Below the pieces are notes generated by a model. That model searched no databases, had not been told where the DNA came from, and saw only the letters and a list, made by a program, of their open reading frames with translations. Shown here one piece after another: positions 8,937 to 19,489 of a stretch of DNA of 64,000 nucleotides. Origin of the DNA: an uncultured bacterium (GTDB lineage: Bacteria > Bacillota > Limnochordia > DTU080 > JAAYLA01); the NCBI GenBank assembly GCA_937983075.1, contig CALKAQ010000008.1, forward strand, positions 1 through 64,000. The letters are read 5' to 3'. Each line of letters starts with the position of its first letter. Position 1 is the stretch's first letter. The position numbers and the translations under genes are program-made.

Positions 8937-9587
8937 CTATAGGTACCGTCCGCAGCCAACATAGCGCGGCGATTGGCCAACTCCAAATGAAATCGTTACA
9001 AAAGTTGGAAACCCTTCGCCGCTCATCGCATCATAACACGCTTGTTCCTGAATCGTCACCGTTATATCGAGTGGAGACAAAGGTTGCACGGTCCGGTATA
9101 TTCTTGTCTTCGTGAAATAGTTGACCTGCATCGAGCCAATGGGTGTCTTAATTTCCGTCGCGCCATAATCCAGCGTCAATTCGATGCGCTCGTCGCCCCA
9201 TATTACTAATATCCAGCCGGGTTCCTGTCCAATCGCCCGAAAGCTGGCACCTGCCCGCTTGGCTTTTTCCCACGGATCGATGGAAGGATCGACGACCCTC
9301 AGCGCATATGTTGCGCGATTGAACTCAAACACGGCTTCTTCGCCATCGTGCCAAAATGTTGTGGCGCCTGACGTATACTTCGCGCCGGAGGCTGCACTCA
9401 CTCGGGGCAAAATCATCTCCGTTCCATCGGAGATGACAATCCGTACTTCTTCCTCACCGAAATATGCAGTCAACCGCATGTGGTCCGAAACAAACGTCAC
9501 GCCGCTATCGTCGGCAATGGCACCGATGGAACAAGCGATGATGACGAGGCACAGCGTGAGCAGTCGCGTGATATATCTCCGAATCAT
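8937..9587 (-). CDS. Secreted MliC-like plus COG3650-like fusion protein
   Basis: This 216-residue exported protein has two domains. After a signal peptide (RRYITRLLTLCLVIIACS...), residues about 30-90 resemble MliC, the lysozyme-inhibitor fold: an ILPRVSAASGAKYTSGATTF-type core followed by WHDGEEAVFE. Residues about 105-216 resemble the COG3650 secreted domain: FRAIGQEPGWILVIWG, then CYDAMSGEGFPTF, and a final VGCGRYL with a likely disulfide pair. Both domains are best known from Gram-negative envelope proteins. The ATG at 9587 follows GGGGG by a normal distance; upstream TTG and ATG codons are less likely. Lysozyme inhibition is an inference. Confidence 0.7.
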   Translation of the reverse strand: MIRRYITRLLTLCLVIIACSIGAIADDSGVTFVSDHMRLTAYFGEEEVRIVISDGTEMILPRVSAASGAKYTSGATTFWHDGEEAVFEFNRATYALRVVDPSIDPWEKAKRAGASFRAIGQEPGWILVIWGDERIELTLDYGATEIKTPIGSMQVNYFTKTRIYRTVQPLSPLDITVTIQEQACYDAMSGEGFPTFVTISFGVGQSPRYVGCGRYL

Positions 9588-9800
9588 GGACATTGCCCCC
9601 AATGAGTACTCATGTCAAATGGGCGAGATGCGCTCTCACCGGGGCCGCACGCACGCAAAGCCGCAATTTCTCCTTTTCTAAATCTTACCGGAGATGTTCC
9701 GTCTTATCAAGCTTGCGCTTGACCGAATGAGATCACGCCGGATCGAACCGAAACGACGGAATGATCACCTCGAGACATTTCATACCATCTCTGTTTTATA

Positions 9801-9809
9801 TGTTATAAT
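9801..9809 (+). promoter_or_regulatory. Extended -10 promoter element for lemA
   Basis: TGTTATAAT matches the extended -10 form (TGnTATAAT) about 30 bases before the lemA ATG. No good -35 box is seen, as expected for extended -10 promoters. The surrounding bases are AT-rich. Confidence 0.6.
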
Positions 9810-9842
9810 TAACCGTATATTTTCTCGGGGAGGTCGTATGCA

Positions 9843-10391
9843 ATGATATGGATTGTCGTTGGAATTGTTGCGCTGATCGCCATCATTTGGATTGCACAAT
9901 ACAACAGTCTCGTGAAGCTGAGCAATTGGGTGGAAGAAAGCTGGGCTCAAATTGGCGTCCAATTGAAGCGGCGCTATGACTTGATTCCGAATCTCGTCGA
10001 AACGGTCAAGGGTTATGCCAAACACGAACAAGAGACCTTGCAGCGCGTGATTGAAGCACGGAACAAATTGTTCACCGGCAATGCCTCGCGAGCGGAACAA
10101 ATGGAAGCCAACGATGAACTGAGCGGGATGCTCAAAAACATCTTCGCTTTGTCCGAATCGTATCCGGAACTGAAAGCCCACGAAGGCTTTACAAAGCTGC
10201 AAGAACAACTCGAAGGCACCGAGAACAAAATTGCGGCGGCACGCCAGCTTTACAACCGGACCGTCATGCAGTACAACACGAAAACGCAATCGTTTCCGAG
10301 CAACATCATCGCTTCCGTCCACGGTTTCACCCGGAAAGAAATGCTGCAGACATCTGAGGCTGAGCAGCAAAACGTTCAAGTGAAGTTTTGA
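9843..10391 (+). CDS. lemA: LemA family protein
   Basis: This 182-residue protein has one N-terminal membrane helix (residues about 1-20) followed by a long helical bundle. Signature blocks are YNSLVKLSNWVEESWAQI, VQLKRRYDLIPNLVETVKGY and a C-terminal RQLYNRTVMQYNT. The function of LemA is not established. It is usually paired with HtpX-type membrane proteases, as here, where htpX follows by 11 bases. The ATG at 9843 has GGGGAGG about ten bases upstream. A tiny overlapping ATG frame just before it stops after two codons. Confidence 0.93.
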   Translation: MIWIVVGIVALIAIIWIAQYNSLVKLSNWVEESWAQIGVQLKRRYDLIPNLVETVKGYAKHEQETLQRVIEARNKLFTGNASRAEQMEANDELSGMLKNIFALSESYPELKAHEGFTKLQEQLEGTENKIAAARQLYNRTVMQYNTKTQSFPSNIIASVHGFTRKEMLQTSEAEQQNVQVKF

Positions 10392-10402
10392 GGAGGAGCT
10401 TC

Positions 10403-11311
10403 ATGCTGCTGCACGCCCAGATTGAATCGAACAAGCGCAAAACGTGGCTGATTGCCGGAGGATTTCTGGTCTTTTTTGCGCTGGTTGGCGCCAGTGTCGG
10501 CTTGCTGTGGTTCGACAACCCCGTTGGCGGCATTGTTCTTGCCGTGATCTTCGGCGGCATCTACATTGCCATCATGATGGCCACGGGCACCAAAGTCGTC
10601 ATGGCGATGAACAGCGCACGGGAAATTCGCTCGGAAGATGAAAACCCCTTCTTGTGGAACACCGTTGAGAGTCTGACCATCGCTGCCCGCTTGCCGATGC
10701 CGAAAATCTACATCATTGAAGATCCGAGCCCCAACGCATTTGCAGCCGGGATGTCACCCAAAAACGCCGCTGTCGCTGTCACAAGGGGTCTGCTTGACCG
10801 TTTGAACCGCCAAGAAATCGAAGCCGTGTTGGCTCACGAAGTGGCACATATCAAAAACTTCGACGTGCGCATTGCCACTACGGCCATTGCACTGGTTGCG
10901 GTCATCAGCGTTTTGAGCGACATGGTCATGCGCTCCATGTGGTACAGTTCCCTCGGACGGTCCCGCAACCGCAGAAACAGCAGACAGGATAACCATCCGG
11001 TCATGATGATCATCGCTTTGCTCGTTCTTGTCATCGCTCCGCTTGTCGCGGTGCTCATTCAGCTGGCGTTGTCACGCAACCGCGAATACTTGGCCGACGC
11101 AAGCGGTGCCGAGCTTTGCCGCAATCCTATGGCCTTGGCTTCGGCGCTGCGAAAAATCAGCGGCATCGACGAACCCGTACGTCGCATGGCACCATCGTGT
11201 GCTGCATTGTATTTCGCAGACCCGACCAAGAAAAAGCGCTCGAGAACAAACCTTTTCTCGACGCATCCCCCAGTCGAAGAAAGGATTCGGCGGCTCGAAC
11301 AGATGATGTAA
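10403..11311 (+). CDS. htpX: Membrane zinc metalloprotease HtpX
   Basis: HtpX degrades damaged membrane proteins, with its active site facing the cytoplasm. The 302-residue protein has two N-terminal membrane helices (about 16-37 and 41-60). The catalytic HEVAH lies near residue 145, two further hydrophobic stretches follow, and the third zinc ligand is in SRNREYLADASGAEL. The C-terminal STHPPVEERIRRL is typical. The start is the ATG at 10403 behind AGGAGGAG; an in-frame TTG at 10388 overlaps lemA and lacks a site. It forms an operon with lemA. Confidence 0.95.
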   Translation: MLLHAQIESNKRKTWLIAGGFLVFFALVGASVGLLWFDNPVGGIVLAVIFGGIYIAIMMATGTKVVMAMNSAREIRSEDENPFLWNTVESLTIAARLPMPKIYIIEDPSPNAFAAGMSPKNAAVAVTRGLLDRLNRQEIEAVLAHEVAHIKNFDVRIATTAIALVAVISVLSDMVMRSMWYSSLGRSRNRRNSRQDNHPVMMIIALLVLVIAPLVAVLIQLALSRNREYLADASGAELCRNPMALASALRKISGIDEPVRRMAPSCAALYFADPTKKKRSRTNLFSTHPPVEERIRRLEQMM

Positions 11312-11498
11312 TCCTCCGCAGCTGAAACCGCCACCGGCCCTCATGCCTTTTGCCTGGACAGTTGTCGCCAAGTTTTCCAACTGCCTCCGCGAATGACCGA
11401 CTTCCTAAAGGGAACGAATAAAGGCGGAAACGTCAGTCAGCACATCCACTGTGTTCATCCCGGATGCAAGTGTCGCTGACGCAAGGGGAGGTTTTTCC

Positions 11499-11699
11499 AT
11501 GTCAACCGGTCTTTGGGTTGCACTGCTTGGTATCATTGTGTCGTACATCGGCTGGTCTGCGGTGCAGGGCGAGCTCGGTGCTGGAATCTTGGGTTTCGGT
11601 TTGGCGCACATTGTACTCGGGCTGTTGGATGCCGCCTTCAATCGTGCATCTATCCATAACACCAATCGCAATGAAGTCAGCAACGAACATCACGAGTAA
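11499..11699 (+). CDS. Small two-helix membrane protein, hypothetical
   Basis: This 66-residue protein has two hydrophobic segments (GLWVALLGIIVSYIGWSAV and LGAGILGFGLAHIVLGLLDA) and a short polar tail (NRASIHNTNRNEVSNEHHE). The ATG follows GGGGAGG by about seven bases, which supports expression. Longer in-frame readings lack such a site. No family is recognised. It is convergent with the pyrimidine operon, and the operon terminator lies immediately beyond its stop. Confidence 0.6.
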   Translation: MSTGLWVALLGIIVSYIGWSAVQGELGAGILGFGLAHIVLGLLDAAFNRASIHNTNRNEVSNEHHE

Positions 11700-11749
11700 A
11701 ACAAAACCCCGGGGGTGCGCACTGCGTTTGGTTCCGCCAACCCTCGGGG
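11698..11749 (-). terminator. Terminator of the pyr operon
   Basis: On the minus strand CCCCGAGGGT and ACCCCCGGGG pair with one mismatch and are followed by TTTTGTTTT. It lies just after the pyrD stop, where the long minus-strand operon should end. Confidence 0.75.
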
Positions 11750-11767
11750 ATGACTTGCGTCGAAACG

Positions 11768-12691
11768 TCAGCCGTTGTCCGCCTGGCTGTGAGCTGCGCC
11801 GACAAGCTGCTCGTACGGAATGCCTGTCTGCTCCACATATGCCTGCAGGCCCCGTACGACTTCCGGTGCAGCGTACGGCTGTGTGAAATTCGCCGTACCC
11901 ACTGCAACCGCTTTCGCACCCGCCAGCACGAATTCAGCGGCGTCTTGCCATTGCATGATGCCGCCCATGCCTATGATAGGTACCGACACCGCCTCATACA
12001 CTTGCCATACCATGCGCAAGGCGATGGGCTTAATCGCCGGGCCCGACAAACCGCCAAACGTATTGGCGAGCACCGGGCGCCGCCTGTGAATGTCGATCGC
12101 CATACCCAAAAACGTGTTGACAAGTGAAATGGCGTCAGCACCGGCTTCTTCCACCGCCCGTGCCATTTCGGCGATATCGGTGACATTGGGCGACAGCTTT
12201 GGAATGACCGGACGGCTGCTCACTGCCTTCACGGCGGCCACAACTTCCGCCGCCGAGCGCGGATCGCTGCCGAACTGAATGCCGCCTTCTTTAATGTTCG
12301 GGCACGATATATTGATCTCGATCGCGTCGATGCCTTCGGCTTCTTCCAACCGCTGCGTCACACCGACATATTCTTCGATGCTGCGCCCGATGATGTTGAC
12401 GAAGATGCGCGTATCATACTGACGCAAGAATGGCAAATCGTGCTTGAGGAAATGATCGACGCCCGGGTTTTGCAAACCGATGGCGTTTAACATGCCTGCG
12501 TGGGTTTCAGCGATGCGCGGCACCGGGTTGCCTCGCCACGGTTCGAGCGATACGCCCTTGACCATAATGCCGCCGATCAGCGAAAGATCGTAGAACTCAC
12601 TGTATTCCCGCCCGTACCCAAACGTGCCCGAGGCGACGAGGACCGGATTGTTCAGCCGAATTCCGGCAAGCTCGATGGCGAGATCGCTCAT
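11768..12691 (-). CDS. pyrD: Dihydroorotate dehydrogenase catalytic subunit (class 1B)
   Basis: PyrD oxidises dihydroorotate to orotate using FMN and passes electrons through PyrK to NAD. The 307-residue protein shows [26 protein letters not shown], and [13 protein letters not shown], in which the cysteine is the class 1B catalytic base. It also has [13 protein letters not shown] and [14 protein letters not shown] for FMN phosphate binding. The start is the ATG at 12691, where an ATGA overlap with the pyrK stop and an upstream GGAGGAGG suggest translational coupling. It is the last gene of the operon. Confidence 0.95.
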   Translation of the reverse strand: MSDLAIELAGIRLNNPVLVASGTFGYGREYSEFYDLSLIGGIMVKGVSLEPWRGNPVPRIAETHAGMLNAIGLQNPGVDHFLKHDLPFLRQYDTRIFVNIIGRSIEEYVGVTQRLEEAEGIDAIEINISCPNIKEGGIQFGSDPRSAAEVVAAVKAVSSRPVIPKLSPNVTDIAEMARAVEEAGADAISLVNTFLGMAIDIHRRRPVLANTFGGLSGPAIKPIALRMVWQVYEAVSVPIIGMGGIMQWQDAAEFVLAGAKAVAVGTANFTQPYAAPEVVRGLQAYVEQTGIPYEQLVGAAHSQADNG

Positions 12692-13482
12692 CCGAAATAT
12701 ACCTCCTCCGCCGAAAAGACCGGCCCTTCCTTGCACACCCGCTGGTATTCGGTCGAACCGTCGCCGTTGCGAATGGGCACTACGCAGGACAGACATGCAC
12801 CGACACCACAGCCCATCCATTCTTCCAATGCGAGTTGTGCCGGAACACCATAGCGTTTGGCCATCGAAGCAACCGCGGCAAGCATGGGATACGGTCCGCA
12901 GGCGTAAATGGCGTCGATTTCACCCGCTCGCAGCAAGGGCTCCAGTGCGTCCGTCACCAACCCTTGGCGCCCTAAACTGCCATCCACCGTAGTCACTTCC
13001 ACCTGAATGCCGAGCTCCGCCATGTCGTTGTGGCAAATGGCCAGCCGTGCCTCGTTGAAACCGAGAATCGCCCGTACATCGCCATGATGGATGAGCACTT
13101 TTTGCGCCCAAAGAAACAGCGGAGGCACACCGACGCCGCCGCCGACCAATGCCGGGCGGCTGCCGGGCAGCAGCGAAAAACCTTTGCCCAAAGGTCCGAT
13201 GATGTCGAGCTGATCGCCCTTCTGCAAACGAGAAAGGATGCGTGTTCCCCGGCCGACCGTCCGGTACAGCAAGCTGTACGATCCATCGGGAAACCGGCGA
13301 TACAAGCTAAAAGGACGCCGCAGCAACGGATCGAAACGGTCCGCACCGGAGACCGACACATTCATAAACTGGCCGGGCGCCGTCCGTTCAAAAACCGGAT
13401 GCGGCTCCAAAATCAGTTCAAAATGTTCATCGGCGACAGCGTGCTGCGCTGCAACGCGTACAACGAATTGTTCCGGCGGCAA
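12688..13482 (-). CDS. pyrK: Dihydroorotate dehydrogenase electron transfer subunit
   Basis: PyrK carries FAD and a [2Fe-2S] cluster and links PyrD to NAD. The FAD motif appears as RRPFSLYRR, the nucleotide-binding loop as [14 protein letters not shown], and the cluster ligands as [11 protein letters not shown] with a later Cys in RVCKEG. A GTG at 13500 overlaps the carA stop, but AAGGAGGGG lies inside its first codons. The TTG at 13482, eight bases after that site, is therefore the likelier start, giving 264 residues. The 3' end overlaps pyrD by four bases. Confidence 0.92.
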   Translation of the reverse strand: MPPEQFVVRVAAQHAVADEHFELILEPHPVFERTAPGQFMNVSVSGADRFDPLLRRPFSLYRRFPDGSYSLLYRTVGRGTRILSRLQKGDQLDIIGPLGKGFSLLPGSRPALVGGGVGVPPLFLWAQKVLIHHGDVRAILGFNEARLAICHNDMAELGIQVEVTTVDGSLGRQGLVTDALEPLLRAGEIDAIYACGPYPMLAAVASMAKRYGVPAQLALEEWMGCGVGACLSCVVPIRNGDGSTEYQRVCKEGPVFSAEEVYFG

Positions 13483-13496
13483 GGCGCTCCCCTCCT

Positions 13497-14585
13497 TCAC
13501 GCGTCGACACCCGTTGCCGCGAGCTGCTGGAGAAAACGATCGAATAAGTAAGTGGAATCTTCAGGTCCCGGCGCCGCTTCCGGATGATATTGGACCGAAA
13601 ACACGGGCAAGTGGCGATGGCGCATGCCTTCGACGGTTCCGTCATTGAGATTCTTGTGCGTGACGATGACATCCGCCAGACTCGCCTCGTCAAATTCAAC
13701 GGCAAAGCCGTGATTTTGCGAAGTGATGTACGCTCTGCCCGTCTCGATTTCTTGCACCGGATGATTGGCACCGCGATGGCCGTGCTTGAGCTTGTACGAC
13801 CGAGCGCCGCACGCAAGCGACAACAGCTGGTGGCCGAGACCAATTCCCATGATCGGCGCTTCTTTCATTAACACCCGGGCGAGGTCGATGCCGTAAGTGC
13901 AACGCTGCGGGTCTCCGGGGCCGCTGGAAAACAGGATGCCGTCGGGCCGTTCCGCCAGAATGTCTTCCGGCTTCGACGTAGCCGGAACCACGCGCACCCG
14001 GCAGCCGCGCTGCGCCAACGCACGCAAAATGCCCTCTTTCACCCCGAAGTCGATGACCACCACATCCGGTCCGTTTCCGTCAGCGTACACGTATGCCTTT
14101 TCCGTGGTCACCTGGCTCACGAGATCTTCATCGGAAGGCAACGGGGTTGAGCGGGCGCGTTCGGCGAGCTCCTCGACGGAAACCTCCACGGAACTGATGA
14201 TGCCCCGCATCGTACCGTGCTCCCGTAAATGCCGGCTGAGTGCTCGCGTGTCGACACCGGCAATGCCGCACACGTCGTTTTCGACCAAAAATGCGTTCAG
14301 CAAATCGCGGGAGCGCCAATTACTCGGCGAAAAGCACAATTCACGGACAACGATTCCGCGGGCGTGGATCCCCCTCGATTGGAAGTCATCGGCGTTGATG
14401 CCATAATTGCCGATCAATGGGTATGTCATCGTAATGATTGCGCCACTGCTGGACGGATCGGTCAAAATTTCCTGATATCCGGTCATGCTGGTGTTGAATA
14501 CAACTTCACCGTGGACCTCGCCGCGTTTGCCGATTGCCGTTCCATAGTAAGCCGATCCATCTTCCAACACTAAAACCGCTTTCAT
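13497..14585 (-). CDS. carA: Carbamoyl-phosphate synthase small subunit, catalytic Cys replaced by Gly
   Basis: CarA normally hydrolyses glutamine and channels ammonia to CarB. The 362-residue protein has the full N-terminal domain (VFNTSMTGYQEILTDPS, GNYGINADDFQS) and a class I glutamine amidotransferase domain (FSSGPGDP, TSQNHGFAVE, QYHPEAAPGP with the His-Glu pair at 334 and 336). At the nucleophile elbow it reads MGIGLGHQLL instead of GICLGHQLL, so residue 249 (codon at 13839-13841, GGT) is Gly. Glutaminase activity should be lost. No carB follows; pyrK starts at once. The Shine-Dalgarno sequence GAGGGGGAG supports the start. Confidence 0.93.
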   Translation of the reverse strand: MKAVLVLEDGSAYYGTAIGKRGEVHGEVVFNTSMTGYQEILTDPSSSGAIITMTYPLIGNYGINADDFQSRGIHARGIVVRELCFSPSNWRSRDLLNAFLVENDVCGIAGVDTRALSRHLREHGTMRGIISSVEVSVEELAERARSTPLPSDEDLVSQVTTEKAYVYADGNGPDVVVIDFGVKEGILRALAQRGCRVRVVPATSKPEDILAERPDGILFSSGPGDPQRCTYGIDLARVLMKEAPIMGIGLGHQLLSLACGARSYKLKHGHRGANHPVQEIETGRAYITSQNHGFAVEFDEASLADVIVTHKNLNDGTVEGMRHRHLPVFSVQYHPEAAPGPEDSTYLFDRFLQQLAATGVDA

Positions 14586-14625
14586 TGTCGCTCCCCCTCT
14601 TTGGGACTGCCAAAACTTCTTTCGT

Positions 14626-15552
14626 TCAGTTGCCCGCCGGACTCCGGCCCGCCCTTTGCAACGCTTCGTTCAATTGATCGCGAGCGGTACGCGCCGCCGC
14701 TGCTTGCGCTTCCCGGTAGTCGGCTCCCTGCCAACCGGCGTCTCGATAGGCGAAGATGACTTGTCGGGACGAGTTGACGACAGCGCCTAATCCGTTCTCA
14801 TCAAAGGCGCCGACTACATCGTCCGCTGTTCCGCCTTGCGCCCCAAAACCCGGCACGAGAAAGACGGCATGCGGCATTGCCGTGCGCAGCTGCCTGAGCT
14901 GCTCGGGATACGTCGCGCCGACCACCGCCCCAGCCGGTCCGTAGCCCGATTCGCCAACCGGTGTACTCCACTGCTCGACGGCGGCAGCAACATGCTCATA
15001 GATGGGACGTCCGTCGGCCACCAAATCTTGAAACTGCCCCGAAGACGGATTCGATGTCTTTACCAACACAAAGATGCCTTTGCCGTGTTCCCGGGCCAGC
15101 GCTAAAAACGGTGCAACCCCGTCTTCGCCCAGATACGCATTGACCGTCACCGCATCAGCCGCCAACGGGCTCTCTTCGCCGAGAAACGCCGCAGCGTACG
15201 CCTCAGCGGTTGAACCGATGTCGTTGCGCTTTCCGTCGGCGACAACGAGAAGTCCGGCTTCCCGTGCGGCAGCCACGATGGTCTCATATGCACGCAATCC
15301 GTACGAACCGTACGGTTCAAAGTAGGCCAGCTGGGGCTTAACCGCCACCGCATACGGGGCCACCGCCTCGACGATGTCGCAGCCGAAGCGCTTCAACGCA
15401 CGTTCCGCAATTTCCAGGGAGCTGCCCCCGGCTTCTTCGGCCGCGCGCAAAACCTCCGGCGGCAACCAGTCGAGCCGCGGATCGATGCCTACCATCAGCA
15501 CACTGTTTTTCTCACGGATGGCCGCAGCAAGGCGATCGGCGAAAGACTTCAT
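14626..15552 (-). CDS. pyrF: Orotidine 5'-phosphate decarboxylase (type 2)
   Basis: PyrF converts OMP to UMP, the last step of the pathway. At 308 residues it belongs to the longer type 2 subfamily rather than the roughly 240-residue Bacillus type. The block VLMVGIDPRLDWLPPE is at the start, and the catalytic Lys-Asp cluster is seen in VVADGKRNDIGSTAEAY. A phosphate-binding end is near LVPGFGAQGG. It lies three bases from pyrC on one side and 40 bases from carA on the other. pyrE, which normally supplies OMP, is not in the cluster. Confidence 0.93.
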   Translation of the reverse strand: MKSFADRLAAAIREKNSVLMVGIDPRLDWLPPEVLRAAEEAGGSSLEIAERALKRFGCDIVEAVAPYAVAVKPQLAYFEPYGSYGLRAYETIVAAAREAGLLVVADGKRNDIGSTAEAYAAAFLGEESPLAADAVTVNAYLGEDGVAPFLALAREHGKGIFVLVKTSNPSSGQFQDLVADGRPIYEHVAAAVEQWSTPVGESGYGPAGAVVGATYPEQLRQLRTAMPHAVFLVPGFGAQGGTADDVVGAFDENGLGAVVNSSRQVIFAYRDAGWQGADYREAQAAAARTARDQLNEALQRAGRSPAGN

Positions 15553-15555
15553 GGT

Positions 15556-16839
15556 TCATCGCTCCTGCTCATAACGAATCGTTCCGTCGACCACCGTAGC
15601 CACAATGGCCGCCCGGACAGGCCGACCGATGTACGGATGATTGGCCGCCAAAGACGCCTGCTGATCTTGCTCCAGCGTCCAAGGCCGGCCCGGTTGGAGA
15701 ATTGTCAGATTCGCCGGCTCCCCGACGGCGACGCGCGGCTCCGGCAAGCCGAGCACACGAGCCGGTCCGGCGGTCAGCCGCTCGACCAGCGTTGCCGCCG
15801 GCATCCGCCCCGATTCGACGAGCTCCGTCCAAAGAGCCGGCACCGCCGTTTCAAGACCCGCCGCGCCAAACGGCGCCTGATCGAATTCAACCAGCTTTTC
15901 TTCCGTCGTAAACGGCGTATGGTCCGTTACCACCGCATCAATGACGCCCGTCGCCAAGCCCTCGATGAGTGCTTCCCGATCAGCTTCGGTGCCAAGCGGC
16001 GGCCACACTTTGTAAGACGTGTCATAGTCGCCCAACACTGCGTCGGTTTCCACAAGATGCAGCCAACTCACCTCGGCGGTCACCGGAATGTCTGCTTCCT
16101 TGGCCCAACGCACCCATTCGACCCCTTGGCGCGTGCTGACATGCTGCAGGTGGGCTCGTCCACCCGTCAGACGAGCGAGAAGGATCTCCCGGACAAGTGC
16201 GCTCGCTTCGGCTTCGGCAGGCATGCAGCGCAAACCGTAGATCGTCGCGTGAACGCTTTCCCAAGCGCTCGCCCCGCCGGCCAGGCTGAGATCCATGGCA
16301 TCCAAAAACAATGGGGTTCCCCATCGCTGCAAATAAATGAGTGCACGTCGCACCAAGCCGCTGTCCGCGACCGGTTTCCCGTCGCCTAACGCGATCGCTC
16401 CCGCTTCAACGAGCTCGCCCCATTCCGTGGGCTCTTGACCTTGTCGCTGGCGCGTGAGCGCACCGACCGGAAGAACGCAGCAGGCCAGTTCGCTGCCGCG
16501 GCTTCGCAGTGCCCGCACGGCATCGGCGGTGTCACGAGCCGGCTCAGTGTCGGGCATGACGACGACCTTGGTGAAACCTCCGCGGACCGCTGCTTGCGTC
16601 AATGTATCGAGCCGTTCCCGCCTTTCATGCCCCGGTTCCCCTACGTGCGCATGCAAATCAATGAAGCCAGGCAGCACCCACGCCCCCGCAGCATCGACAA
16701 CGGCATCGGCAGCGACATCGTTCAGCTCGGGTTCGATGCGGACAATGCTTCCGGCGTCGCACAAAATGTCGACGCGGTGCCCTTCCGCATGCTCACCTGC
16801 GGGATCGATGATACGTCCGCCTTTAATGAGTAAGCGCAT
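15556..16839 (-). CDS. pyrC: Dihydroorotase-like protein, probably non-catalytic (pseudo-DHOase)
   Basis: The 427-residue protein has the length and fold of type I dihydroorotase. It keeps DLHAH (His63, His65), HVST (His233) and TDH (Asp306). Compared with remembered Bacillus PyrC, the substrate Arg of REPG is Gly67 and the Asn of MPNT is Asp97. The zinc His of HCED is Asp180, the Asn of KMNPP is Trp279 and the His of DHAPH is Phe310. Such pseudo-dihydroorotases are known as structural partners of aspartate transcarbamoylase in Pseudomonas-type operons. The 17-base overlap with pyrB fits that role. An active enzyme must be encoded elsewhere. Confidence 0.88.
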   Translation of the reverse strand: MRLLIKGGRIIDPAGEHAEGHRVDILCDAGSIVRIEPELNDVAADAVVDAAGAWVLPGFIDLHAHVGEPGHERRERLDTLTQAAVRGGFTKVVVMPDTEPARDTADAVRALRSRGSELACCVLPVGALTRQRQGQEPTEWGELVEAGAIALGDGKPVADSGLVRRALIYLQRWGTPLFLDAMDLSLAGGASAWESVHATIYGLRCMPAEAEASALVREILLARLTGGRAHLQHVSTRQGVEWVRWAKEADIPVTAEVSWLHLVETDAVLGDYDTSYKVWPPLGTEADREALIEGLATGVIDAVVTDHTPFTTEEKLVEFDQAPFGAAGLETAVPALWTELVESGRMPAATLVERLTAGPARVLGLPEPRVAVGEPANLTILQPGRPWTLEQDQQASLAANHPYIGRPVRAAIVATVVDGTIRYEQER

Positions 16840-17764
16840 CGCCTTGACCTCCCGACAGCAAATACAACATGGCCATGCGAACAGCGACCCCGTTCGACAC
16901 TTGTTCCCGCACGGCGCAGCGTGGGTCTTCCATCACTTCGGGCGTGATCTCGACGCCCAAGTTCGCCGGGCCGGGGTGCAAAATGAGCACGTCAGGCCGG
17001 GCAACGCGCTGCAGGCGTTCCCTCGTGATGCCGAACAGTCGCTGATACTCACGCAATGAAGGAAACAGTCCGGGTTTCTGGCGTTCCAGCTGAATGCGAA
17101 GCACGTTGACAACGTCGGCACCGTCCAACGCGGCATCGAGATCGGTGTACACTTCGACGCCCAATTGATCCAAACCGGGTGGGATTAAAGTGGCCGGACC
17201 CGCTACCCGCACCTTCGCGCCGAGCTTCTGCAGTCCCCATATGTTCGACCGGGCGACGCGGCTATGTAAAATGTCTCCGACAATCGTCACGGTGAGACCT
17301 TCGATGGTGCCTTTGCGTTCACGGATGGTAAACAAGTCGAGCAAAGCTTGGGAGGGATGCTCATGAATGCCGTCACCGGCGTTGATGACACGAGCTTGTG
17401 TGGTGCGAGCCAACAAATGCGGCGCCCCGGCGGATTGGTGGCGAATGACGATGATGTCCGCGCCCAGCGCCTGCATAGTCAGTGCGGTGTCGGTGAAACT
17501 TTCGCCTTTCGTTACGCTGCTCGTTGAGACGGAAAAGTTCAATACATCGGCGCTCATCCATTTGCCTGCCATCTCGAAACTCGCCCGTGTGCGAGTCGAC
17601 GGTTCGTAGAACAAGTTGACGACAACCCGCCCACGCATCGTCGGCAGCTTTTTGACCGAACGGCTGAAAATTTGCTTGCAAGGCTTCGCCGTATCCAAAA
17701 TCGCTAAGATTTCTTCGCGCGACATATCCCGAAGCCCCAGAATGTCTTTCCGGGTGAATTCCAC
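16823..17764 (-). CDS. pyrB: Aspartate carbamoyltransferase catalytic subunit
   Basis: PyrB condenses carbamoyl phosphate with aspartate, the first committed step of pyrimidine synthesis. The 313-residue protein has the carbamoyl-phosphate motif FYEPSTRTRASFE, the SSVTKGES loop contributing a lysine from the neighbouring chain, GDGIHEHPSQALLD, and VLRIQLER for aspartate binding. The usual NRG of the HPGPxNRGVE segment is NLG here. No pyrI regulatory subunit is present. The start is GTG at 17764 behind GGGGAGGG. The 3' end overlaps pyrC by 17 bases, suggesting coupled synthesis and a complex. Confidence 0.94.
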   Translation of the reverse strand: MEFTRKDILGLRDMSREEILAILDTAKPCKQIFSRSVKKLPTMRGRVVVNLFYEPSTRTRASFEMAGKWMSADVLNFSVSTSSVTKGESFTDTALTMQALGADIIVIRHQSAGAPHLLARTTQARVINAGDGIHEHPSQALLDLFTIRERKGTIEGLTVTIVGDILHSRVARSNIWGLQKLGAKVRVAGPATLIPPGLDQLGVEVYTDLDAALDGADVVNVLRIQLERQKPGLFPSLREYQRLFGITRERLQRVARPDVLILHPGPANLGVEITPEVMEDPRCAVREQVSNGVAVRMAMLYLLSGGQGDALTH

Positions 17765-17835
17765 ACGTTTCCCTCCCCAGACACGGTCACGGCACTTCTG
17801 ACACGCTTGCGTACGCCTGTTACAATCCGCTGCAT

Positions 17836-19478
<1,643 letters not shown>

Positions 19479-19489
<11 letters not shown>

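Noticed and set aside
16823..17764. Loss of activity in PyrB because of the NRG to NLG change
   Set aside because: The residues that bind carbamoyl phosphate and aspartate are otherwise intact, so the single change was not taken as inactivating.
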